Part shown: one piece after another, positions 30,161 to 38,509 of the stretch
How the letters are laid out: each line of letters opens with the position of its first letter
Position numbering within the stretch: the first letter of the stretch is position 1
DNA from: Hirsutella rhossiliensis
Lineage: Eukaryota > Ascomycota > Sordariomycetes > Hypocreales > Ophiocordycipitaceae
NCBI RefSeq assembly: GCF_020360975.1
Contig: NW_025408675.1
Coordinates: 1,798,001 to 1,862,000 of the forward strand
Direction: 5' to 3'
Length of the DNA stretch: 64,000 nt
Translations under genes and position numbers: made by a program
The notes under the pieces: generated by a model
The model's input: the letters and a program-made list of their open reading frames with translations, nothing else
What the model was told of the DNA's origin: nothing
Database searches by the model: none

Positions 30161-32227
30161 ATGGGGGCCCGCGCCGTGTCGCCCGGGGCGGCTCTACTGA
30201 GGTCGTCGCGCATGTTCTCTGTCCCCAAGCCCCTCCCCGAACCGCAGTCAACGACCATCTACAGCGGCGGCAACAAGTCGGCGACAATGACGAGACCGTA
30301 CCCCCAGAGCCAGTCAATCACCTCACCTCTTTCGTCGCGCGAGAAGGGCGACTGGGGATTCAAGCGCCCCTTCCCGCTCAAGTCTACCTTGACCACGTCC
30401 ACGCCCTTGATCCGTGTCAAGCAGGTCGATTCCGTCGAGAACGTGACCGACTTCATGTCTGCTGCCGACTATACCATCTCCCTCGAGAAGTTCCAAGAGC
30501 TGCGCGTGGCTCTCTCCGTGCCCCGGTACATGGACCCCAAGGACTTCTCCCAGAAGCCCGCGCTTTGGTTCAAGTCGGTTTTCGAGAAGCACCAGGACTT
30601 TACATACTTGAAGCACGCCAAAAACGAAGATAGAGAAGTCAAGCAAGGCAAAGGCTCGCCCAAAGATCCGCCTCAAGAGCCAGACCTATGGTTCAAGTCG
30701 ATATTCGAAGAATGCACGGGCTTGGCGTACCCGAAACCTGGCGACCAACAGGAGCAAGGCACAACCTCTGCGTACCTTAAGCCCGCCGATCAGCAAGATG
30801 GATTGCTCCAAGAGGGAACAGATTCTGCGGGCCTAAAGAACGCTGGTCAGGATGAGGGAGTGCTCAAACAAGAGACGGAGAGCATCACCTCTGCAGACCT
30901 AGGGCCCGCGCCCGACCAAGCCGAGGAAGACACAAAGGCTGTGGTCATGGAGCCCGCGGACCAGCAACAGGGATTGCTCGAGGAGGGAATGGACTCTGCT
31001 GTCCTTGGGGGTGCCGGCCAGCAGGAGAGAGTCCTCAAGGAAGGCATGGAGTCTACAGACCTTGGTCACGCCGACCAACCAGAAGCAGTGCTTGAGCAAG
31101 GCACAAACCCGGCGGCCATGGAACCCGCTGACCAGCAAGAGGGAATGCTCGAGAAGAGCACTGATGCCATTAACCAAAAGCCCAATCAGCAAGACGCGGC
31201 GACCAAGAAAGACCCCCACAGCGCTGACGAGCAAGAGGGCCTGTTCAAGCGGCGCTGGAAGTTCCAGGGTCCGTGGCTGGCCCGCATGACCCAGGGGGAG
31301 TTCAACAAATACCTTGAAAAGCAAGTGCGGCCTAGGCGCGCCGAATTCCGAGTGTTACTTATGGACAAGCTGGCAAAGGAGCTCACGGCAAACCAGAACA
31401 ACGACGCGTTTGAGCGGGGCTTGCCGGCGCCGGCGCCGGTAGATCCCAAAGACATCACCAAGGAGCAGTTTACCGAGTTTCTGCGAACGATGCGCTACGA
31501 TCGCATCCTCTTGTACGACATGATATCCAGGTTCCTCGACATGGCGCCACTGGGGCATCCGCTTTCCGGAGTAATGCAGTCGGTGCGATCGAAGTCTGGA
31601 CAATCCGTCAAAGATGAAAGCCCATACGAGAGGACCGGTCCGCCGCCGAGCCACCCTTCTGCAGGCATCAGCTACCTGCGGACTAATGCCTTCATGGAGA
31701 ACCATCCCATCTACGGTCCTCAGAGTCACCGAACGCCCGCCTTGGCCCGAGTCGTATCCCCCCGAATGGGTGCCGCACCGGCCAAGCTCGGCGTGGGCGG
31801 GTTCGTGGCGGTTACGCCGGTCGGTGACAATGAATTCAACGTCAGGTACGGCCGACAGCGCAGCACTACCAAAGCCCTGCTCGCCGGTATCACATACCTA
31901 GACACGACGACCTACGGCGGCGCGAAGGCGTACGTCGAGCCACACACGGCCAGCGTCGACCCCAGCGGGAGGGTCGTGCTGCGGCTCCGGGAAACTGGTA
32001 GGGAGGCCCCTTTGATTTTGAAGGAGAGCAATGGGTCCTGCTCCATATACGACGACAAACTCTTGGACAGATACGTGCCCGGGGAGACACCGAGGCAGCC
32101 AGTGATTGCCAAGGTCAGCAGTAGGTTTCAGGCCGACAGAGTGGCGGACGGGATCATGGACCAAGTCCTCCCGCCAGACGCACAGGATCAGGGTGAGGTG
32201 GATGATTCGCAAACGGTTCGGGTTTAA
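30161..32227 (+). CDS. MRP51: Mitochondrial small-subunit ribosomal protein Mrp51 with repeat expansion
   Basis: A single frame of 688 residues starting MGARAVSPGAALLRSSRMFS, a mitochondrial-type leader. The conserved Mrp51 parts are the N-terminal block (TRPYPQSQSITSP, GDWGFKRPFPLK, TPLIRVKQVDSVENVTDF), the middle block after WKFQGPWLARMTQGEFNKYL (about 366), and the C-terminal block with GISYLRTNAF and the NEFNVRYGR region. Mrp51 sits in the mitoribosome small subunit and in yeast helps translate COX transcripts. The family is usually near 450-500 residues. The excess here is a low-complexity insert with nine or so 19-residue units (195-357) and an upstream duplication of a PxLWFKS(V/I)FE segment (133 and 174). 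The insert is acidic and Gln-rich, and probably an exposed loop. Confidence 0.88.
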   Translation: MGARAVSPGAALLRSSRMFSVPKPLPEPQSTTIYSGGNKSATMTRPYPQSQSITSPLSSREKGDWGFKRPFPLKSTLTTSTPLIRVKQVDSVENVTDFMSAADYTISLEKFQELRVALSVPRYMDPKDFSQKPALWFKSVFEKHQDFTYLKHAKNEDREVKQGKGSPKDPPQEPDLWFKSIFEECTGLAYPKPGDQQEQGTTSAYLKPADQQDGLLQEGTDSAGLKNAGQDEGVLKQETESITSADLGPAPDQAEEDTKAVVMEPADQQQGLLEEGMDSAVLGGAGQQERVLKEGMESTDLGHADQPEAVLEQGTNPAAMEPADQQEGMLEKSTDAINQKPNQQDAATKKDPHSADEQEGLFKRRWKFQGPWLARMTQGEFNKYLEKQVRPRRAEFRVLLMDKLAKELTANQNNDAFERGLPAPAPVDPKDITKEQFTEFLRTMRYDRILLYDMISRFLDMAPLGHPLSGVMQSVRSKSGQSVKDESPYERTGPPPSHPSAGISYLRTNAFMENHPIYGPQSHRTPALARVVSPRMGAAPAKLGVGGFVAVTPVGDNEFNVRYGRQRSTTKALLAGITYLDTTTYGGAKAYVEPHTASVDPSGRVVLRLRETGREAPLILKESNGSCSIYDDKLLDRYVPGETPRQPVIAKVSSRFQADRVADGIMDQVLPPDAQDQGEVDDSQTVRV
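30743..31231 (+). repeat. Coding minisatellite of about 57 bp units in MRP51
   Basis: Units of the pattern A-D-Q-Q-E-G-(L/V)-L-E-E-G-(T/M)-D-S-A-x-L-x-x, nineteen residues each, nine or so copies, degenerating towards the 3' end. Frame-preserving. Confidence 0.85.
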
Positions 32228-32702
32228 GTGGGATGCTCGTCGGGAGACGGCCACGTAGCGGCTTTCACGCAGAGCGCCGGGCAGGAGACGCCGAGGCTCT
32301 CTTCTCTATGCGCCGAAGAAGCCACATCATTGTACGAGGATGAGAGTTAAAGAAGGAAAAAATTGGGCATTGTACGAGTATCAATTGGCCATGTATAGAT
32401 GATGAGCTCTGGGACGCCCAGGAGCTTGCCGCCTTTCGCGCCTGCAGTCATCAGCCAGCCTCCAAACAGCCGAGGTAGTCTTTGCGACAAGCCGTGTTAG
32501 TCATCATTCGGGGTGGAAGAGTGATCATGTGACTAGTCCCGTGCAACTACTTCTCCTAAGCCCTAATCCGAACAGTGGTGGGTTGGCCCCACTCGCGGTG
32601 CGAACGTCAACCCACCAATTTTTGAAGCCGGCCTAGACATCGCGTGAGCCCTCTTTGCACAAGCCATCCGCCCAGCGACAAAACCAGCCAAACACCGCCA
32701 AA
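32228..32702 (+). promoter_or_regulatory. MRP51 3' end and eS17 promoter
   Basis: 475 bp between tandem genes. A telobox-like CCCTAA at 32561-32566 lies about 140 bp before the eS17 start; such motifs are common in ribosomal protein promoters of filamentous ascomycetes. No gene seen. Confidence 0.45.
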
Positions 32703-33300
32703 ATGGGTCGCGTCCGCACCAAGACCGTCAAGAAGTCCGCCAAGGTCATCATTGAGCGGTACTATCCCAAGCTGACGCTTGACTTCGAGACCAACAAGCG
32801 CATCTGCGATGAGATTGCCATTATTGCCTCGAAGCGCCTGCGCAACAAGGTCAGCAAGCGCCAGACGAACGAGGCCGTCGCCTGCAGCGGGAAACAAAGG
32901 TCGATTGGCTGACAGTGGCTTGCCATCTACAGATTGCCGGCTACACCACGCATCTGATGAAGCGCATTCAGCGAGGGCCCGTCCGAGGCATCTCCTTCAA
33001 GCTGCAAGAGGAGGAGCGTGAGCGCAAGGATCAATACGTCCCCGAGGTCTCCGCCCTGGACTTCACCCAGAACTCCGAGAGCGGCCAGCTCGATGTCGAC
33101 GGCGAGACCAAGGATCTGCTCAAGCATCTCGGTGTACGTTTCACCCGTCTTCCCGCAAGGGCTGGACCTGGCTGGACCTCCGCACGGCTGCTAACGCCTG
33201 TCTCCAGTTCGACTCCATCCCCGTCAATGTCGTCGCCGTCACGCAGGCCCAGATCCCCGAGCGTGGTGGCCGGAGGTTCGGCGACCGTCGTCGCGACTAA
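32703..33300 (+). CDS. RPS17: 40S ribosomal protein eS17
   Basis: Exons 32703-32849, 32933-33133 and 33208-33300 encode 146 residues, the normal length. It starts [20 protein letters not shown] and contains [40 protein letters not shown], and a C-terminus ending RRFGDRRRD. It is a small-subunit protein needed for 18S rRNA maturation and 40S assembly. Intron 1 (83 bp) has the unusual donor GTCAGC, and its frame stays open for a while, so an unspliced message could be read through for 25 codons. Intron 2 (74 bp) has gtacgt, a gctaac branch and ccag. The ATG context is AAAATGG; the frame is open 16 codons upstream, but M32703 is the conserved start. Confidence 0.97.
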
Positions 33301-33708
33301 GCAGCTGGTTGTGGGTATATTGGTCTTGGGCATTTGGTATGGTTTCCGCTACGCGGCGTCTCTGGACGGTAGTGAGCCCATAGATCTCAAAGAAAGATCT
33401 TTGGCCCCCCACAAGGTGTCGCCGATTCTCCAGATGTCTCTGGGGATGACGCTTGATTGCCAAGAAACAGGTACCCGGCCATGGCTCGGTGAACGTCATT
33501 TGATCGATGAACGCCCAACCCGGTGCCTGTTCCATGCGGGCAGTGCCAACAGCCCAGCTCTACGAGCGTGCATGAGACGACCAGGCGATTGGATATAATA
33601 TTTTACCGAGGGTGTCTCTACGACGTTGCCCTGGACCCGTCGCATGCGCAAGCTGGCTATCCGAAGGCCGATATAAAGGGGTGAATGTGTCTTTGACGCT
33701 TGGAGTGG
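33301..33708. other. Convergent 3' region between eS17 and RTR1
   Basis: 408 bp between the two stop codons; normal composition, no gene. The eS17 frame +1 remains open through here, but only as a shadow. Confidence 0.6.
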
Positions 33709-34476
33709 TCAGTCCGGCCGCCGAGGTCGGAGTGGTAGCTGGCTCTTGTGCCCTTCGACGAGGAGATGTCCGTCTTGCTGTATGCTAGGCATCGACGCGG
33801 GACTCGGCGGCGCCTGCGGAGTCTTTTCCTTGATGGTGACTTTGACCTTGTCCGGGTCGGTCACAGCGCTGCGCTGGCCGCGATCCAGAGCCAAGGCGGC
33901 TGCATCGCGCGCAGCATGCCGCTGGCCCTCGAGCTGCATCTCCCCCAATATCCGCGCGGCACGATCTGCTTCCGTCTCCCTTGTCTTGTCCTCGCTGAGT
34001 AGATCGATCTGTATCTCCGGAATGCCCGCCCTCTCCCACGCCGCCGTCTCGTTGAGCTGGACCTTGACGAAGAGGGCACGTCGGGCGCAAGTTTCTGAGC
34101 ACCACATCTCGAGGTCCTTGCGCTTGACAATGTCGCCGTGGCTGGTAATCTTCCACTCGCCGCCGGCGCCCGTGTGGCGCCTGGGCCGGGCGCATAGAAC
34201 GTAGCCGCAGAGGCCGTTGACGTTGCGCTCCTCGATGAGGTCGGCGTAGTCGGAGGGCTGGAAGAGGCGCACGTGGGCCTTGAAACCCGCGGCATCGGAG
34301 GGGGCGGGCATCGAGGCCGAGTGCTCTGGTGACCGGACGATGGGGTACTCGGACAGCAGGACGAGGCTGTCGAGGATCTGGCTCTCGACGTCTTTTCTTT
34401 GCCGGAGGAGCTCTGCGTGTTGGAGGGCGACTCGCCGGGCGTCGGCCGCCGCTGTGTGGCCGGGATTGGTGGACAT
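33709..34476 (-). CDS. RTR1: RNA polymerase II CTD phosphatase Rtr1/RPAP2
   Basis: 255 residues from the ATG at 34476 (MSTNPGHTAAADARRVALQH). The frame is open 101 codons further upstream, but that part is irregular and runs into the AT-rich flank, so the downstream start is chosen. The atypical zinc-finger domain has C90 and C95 (GLCGYVLC), and C126 and C130 (WCSETC), with F-x-P-x-DY-x-x-x-x-EER before it and RRALFVKVQL after it. The family removes Ser5 (and Tyr1) phosphate from the polymerase II tail and helps nuclear import of the polymerase. A Glu/Ala/Arg-rich helix (about 155-200) and a disordered tail follow. It is the last island gene; RIP-type DNA begins about 300 bp upstream of it. 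Confidence 0.9.
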   Translation of the reverse strand: MSTNPGHTAAADARRVALQHAELLRQRKDVESQILDSLVLLSEYPIVRSPEHSASMPAPSDAAGFKAHVRLFQPSDYADLIEERNVNGLCGYVLCARPRRHTGAGGEWKITSHGDIVKRKDLEMWCSETCARRALFVKVQLNETAAWERAGIPEIQIDLLSEDKTRETEADRAARILGEMQLEGQRHAARDAAALALDRGQRSAVTDPDKVKVTIKEKTPQAPPSPASMPSIQQDGHLLVEGHKSQLPLRPRRPD

Positions 34477-34952
34477 GATTCTTTGCTGCGAGGAGTATGG
34501 GGTGAAGCAGGTGGCTTGGGCGAGGAACCCGCCGAGGCGGCGAGGACAAGTTGGTTGTCCCGGAGAGAGGGAATCTCGAAGCGCCCCGCTATGCCGAAAA
34601 TACTTTTCACGGGTACCTCTCGACGGTAGGCCTTTTTTGGGTCCCGCCAGACTCGAAGGAAATTGCGGATTTTGCTCCGGCGAGGTGGTCCGTGCGGAGG
34701 GAGCTATGCATAGGTGCCTAGGGCGAGCCTCCTTAAAAGGTCGCGTGACCCGTCGCGCGACCTTACATCCTATAAGCAATATATATAAATTAGATACTAG
34801 TTTCTTAGAAAAAGGGCTAATATACCGCCTAGGAAGGTTATATAAAGATAGAAATAGCTATTTAAACCTAGGCTATCTTACTCCTTTATTTAGCGCTATT
34901 TATCAGGGTCTTGGCCGGAGGGTGGGCTAAAGCAGTGGATATGCTACTGACC

Positions 34953-34969
34953 CCTCTGCTATGCAGAGG
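34953..34969. other. Perfect 7 bp hairpin
   Basis: cctctgc tat gcagagg, in the unmutated patch. Function unknown. Confidence 0.6.
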
Positions 34970-35050
34970 CCGAAAAGTATGCGTGCGGGCAAAAGAAGAG
35001 GGAAATTGACCAAGCGATAGCTTCGTTAATTAACCACGTATATTAAGGAT

Positions 35051-35078
35051 GCGCCCGGGCGCTAGCGCACCCGGGCGC
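35051..35078. other. GC-only near-palindrome in AT-rich DNA
   Basis: Arms gcgcccggg and cccgggcgc around cgctagcgca, whose core cgctagcg is itself palindromic. Confidence 0.7.
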
Positions 35079-36150
35079 CGGGGCGGTACGTATACTCTAT
35101 AATACTATTATACTATTCTTTTTCTTAATCTTTTTATCTAGCCTTATTATCTTAGAGATATATCCTCTTATAAAAGATATACTAACTTAGTATATATTAT
35201 AGACTATACTAAGTTTAATAGCTAGGTAAGCGGTTAATATATAGAGTATAATAAAGAGAAAGGCTTTAATAATTATAAGCTAAAAGTTCTTACTAAGTAA
35301 GTAATTATTAAGGGCTAGTATATACTTAGCGTAGTAGTATAAAGCTAAATAATTATTTATTTAAAGCTAAGAAGAAAGAAGGAAAACTTTATCTTAATTG
35401 CGCTAGTTATTTATCTTCCTTAGTCCTTAGATCAGCCTATATTTAAGTGCTATTAAGCCTAAGTTTAGGTTAAGCTCTACTTATATATAGGTCTACTTTA
35501 GCTTAACTTTAGTATAGCCGCTATAATATAACCTTAGCCCTTTATAAGTATAGCTTATAATATTACCTTTACCTTCCCCTTTTTATTAATAATACTTTTA
35601 TTCTTCTTTTATTACCTTTTTATTATTACCTTTATTTATTTCTTAGGTATATATAGCTACTTTCTTTTACCTTACGCCCGCCTTATCTTTTTATATACCG
35701 CCCTTTTATATACCTATTTTACTTTATTCCTCCTTATTCTATATATATACCCTTATACCTTACTAACTATATATATACCCCGCCGCGTATAAAAACCCCT
35801 TTTCTTTCCTCTTTTCTTTCCTTTTCTTTTTCCTCCTTTAAGCTTTACTTCCTCTATGCGCGCGCCCTTACTTTACCTAATTTCTATCTCCGCGCCGCGC
35901 TATATTATAACTATTATAGGCTCTTATACGCCCGCTAGCTTCTTTACTCTATATAGTAGTACCCTACCTCTTAGTACGCTAGGCGACTATACCTTACTAC
36001 TCTCGCGCTAGTTAACGCGTTTACTTATATCTCTTAGTAAATATACCGCGACTTATAGTATTATAATATAGTAGCTACCTTATTATACTTATATAAGCTA
36101 AATAATATTACTAAATATTAAGAAATAGTATAGTACCTATTAAAACTAAG

Positions 36151-36164
36151 TATTACTATATACT
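36151..36164. repeat. Target site duplication of LINE, left copy
   Basis: tattactatatact, repeated exactly at 43311-43324. Confidence 0.85.
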
Positions 36165-36310
36165 ATTATTATTAAGATTACGCTAGGGACCTAGCTAGAG
36201 GTATCTAGAACTTTAATATTAAATAGGAGGGAAAAACTAGAGTGCCTAGGGGAAAACCCTCCCCTCTTTTAGTGCGGGTCCGCCTTAAACGAGGTCGTGG
36301 TAGTAGTACG
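36165..36310 (-). repeat. LINE 3' end shared with the SINE
   Basis: Matches 5352 to about 5497 with mostly transition differences. Includes taagatta, ggtatctagaactttaa and gggaaaaact blocks. The similarity stops abruptly near 36310. Confidence 0.85.
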
Positions 36311-36912
36311 TAGGAAATTTGCTGCCGCGGCTCCTCCCGCGAAATCGCGTCTCGGCGCGGGCCCTCGGTCGTGGCCGCTACTATCCCGAGCGGCCGCGGC
36401 CCGGCTCAGCCCGGCCTAGGGTTATAGGCAGTAGTCTCTCTCTAGGGGCCCGACTCGCGGGCGCCTCTATTTACCCTGGCTCCCGCGTCGCGGCCGCGTG
36501 GCCGCGGTTGCGTCGGCTTATCGGTCTATTAGTTAGTAGGGCAGGTAATGTCCGGTTGCCGGGCCGGGCGCTAGTATAGGTCGCTCCTAGGTAGGGCCGG
36601 CCAATCGAAATTCGGTCGGCCGGCTCCGCTAATCGTAAATCGGTTCCCGTCCGGCCACGCGACTTCCCGATCGGGGGCGCGGCGGCCTATGTTTACCCTC
36701 TATCTCGTAGTTACTAATTACGCGCGCCTGGCTCGCGCCTATATATACCTGCCCTCCCCCCCCGGTTCCGTACGTGCCTCCTCCTATCCCTCTATTATCT
36801 ATCTCTTTCGTAGGCCTAACTACTACCTCGCCCGCCTCGTTTCTATAACTCCGGGTCTCCTTAACACCGTATCTAGTTCGCTCGTTATCGCGTCGCAATA
36901 TCTAACTAGGAA

Positions 36913-38355
36913 GCCGACTTAGGTGGTGGCGGCTCGCCTCCTTTAAAACCCCCTCCTCGTAAGAAAGTCGCTATAGTAGCGGGATCGGAGCGCTCTATCC
37001 CGTGTTTTGCGTGTATCGGGCGTCTTACTAGTAAGCTTACCTACGAGTCCTTCGCCGGCTATTAAAACTAGTCTTATACGTATTAATCCCGGCTTTATCC
37101 TAGGTCGGTCCTACCTCTAGTGTTTTTACTGACTTTAATAGCCGTAAAGGCTAAAGCGTATATCGCTTACGCCGACTCTAACTAGTCTTATTACCGAGTA
37201 AGTAACCCCTTCCCGCTATAGTGCTATCTAAGTTCGGTGCTAATCTAAGTTTTAGATTACCTCTAAAGGCAAGGAGGCCGCTAGTGCCCTCTACTAGGCA
37301 TAGTCCGAGGTCGATAGCCCTTCCCTTATTAAGGGTTCGGTATAGGAGCGCCTTTATCGTGCTGCTCTAGAAACTTATGTTCGCGCTAGTCGGAAGGCCC
37401 CCGCCGCTAAGGGTAAGGGCGCGTTAGGCGAGTCCGCCCTTAGTCCGGCCACGGTCGCTAAGAATATAGAGACGCTCGCGTCGGCCTTTACCCGTTTCGT
37501 AGATAATACCCGCTATATATACGAGTCCCTAGAGAAGCACCTAGGTAAGTTTAGCGACGCTATTAAGACCCTAGCCTAGGTCGGGCCTAAGTCGCTCTTA
37601 GTCGCCCGGAAGACTCTTATGGCGGTTAACGATCTCGCCGACTATTTCTATCCTATTGCTAGCGATAGCCCCGAAGCGGAGGATAGCGGCTTTAATCTTA
37701 CTAGTCTTACTAGGCCTATTCTAGCCCCGATCCCTATCGATAAGGGGAAGGGCAAAGGTAAGGGTAAGGCGGCAGCCGCGTCTAAGGCCCTATCTAAGGC
37801 TAAGGCTAAGGTGTCTATGCCCGCGGCCGTCGCGGAGCCGGCTCGGGAGCTAACCGCGTCTCCCTCCGACGCCGAGCCGTAGCCCGGCAGTTCTCCTAGC
37901 GCCGAGCCCGCCCCGAAGCGTCCCCGTCTTACGTCGCCTACCGATCCTACTAACGCTCCCGACTTCGTCTAGTAGCGTCTTTATAGCCGTCGCGGTTCGG
38001 TCCCGGCCGAGATTATTACTAGTCTTAACCTCGATTAGATCTATAGTTATAGTATAGGCCGTGGCGAACGCCTCCGTGCCGCCGCCGGTATAGGTCCTGC
38101 CCTAGTAGAGACCCCGGTCGTTACTCTATCTCGTAAGCTAGCCGTCTAGGCTAGCTCTGGTTCGGGTTCGGGGTCGGGTCCGTTCGGTCGTCGTTAGGGT
38201 TCTCGTAGCGGTAGTGGTCCCCGCACTCCTCGTAAGCCTTAGGTTACTCCCTCCCGTGCTCCGCGTGCTACCCTAGGGGGGTCTCGTCGTTCCTGCCGCG
38301 ATAACGAGGCGGACGTTGCTACCGATAAGCTAGGCTAGGGTCGTAGTTTAGGGGG
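36913..38355 (+). pseudogene. Antisense, spliced gene inside the LINE 3' region, unknown
   Basis: On the + strand, opposite to the LINE genes, a frame runs 36913-37197, then a 58 bp intron (37198-37255: gtaagt donor, gctaat branch, ttttag acceptor, phase 0 on both sides), then 37256 to about 38355. The first exon has a Cys-containing segment (PCFACIGRLTSKLTYESFAG), followed by Tyr codons where further Cys may have been. The second exon codes a helical region (about 37270-37650), a Lys/Gly/Ala-rich stretch (KGKGKGKGKAAAASKALSK at 37744-37800) and a Pro/Ser/Arg-rich tail. Stops are nearly all TAG/TAA of RIP type. Its start lies upstream but is not clear. No family named. It could be a captured host gene, a nested element or a true antisense LINE gene. 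Confidence 0.55.
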
Positions 38356-38509
38356 GGGCTAGTTATCGGCTCCGTCTTAGTTCGGTTCCGGGTTAGGTCT
38401 TATTCGGTTACGGTCTTTCGGTAATAGGTCTTATTCTATAGCTATTAAGGTCGGTTCGGTTAGGTTATATTAGTTCTATTCGGTCTATAGTTTAATCGGC
38501 GAGGTTTGC

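Larger units (their letters stand above)
34477..36150. other. Island edge and AT-rich RIP region
   Basis: RIP-type sequence starts at about 34770. A 180 bp patch (34905-35090) has normal CpA/TpG and contains two palindromes. From 35090 to 36150 it is strongly AT-rich again, with pyrimidine blocks (35790-35850). At 35780-35860 a tataaaa and a CT-rich stretch look like a decayed promoter, but no frame follows. No gene. Confidence 0.55.

Noticed and set aside
33709..34779. 356-residue version of Rtr1
   Set aside because: The first 101 residues come from the promoter and RIP edge; the family N-terminus fits the ATG at 34476.
36629..36898. 89-codon - strand frame in the LINE 3' region
   Set aside because: Short, Arg/Gly-rich from GC-rich DNA, no match to LINE proteins, and overlapped by equally open + strand frames.
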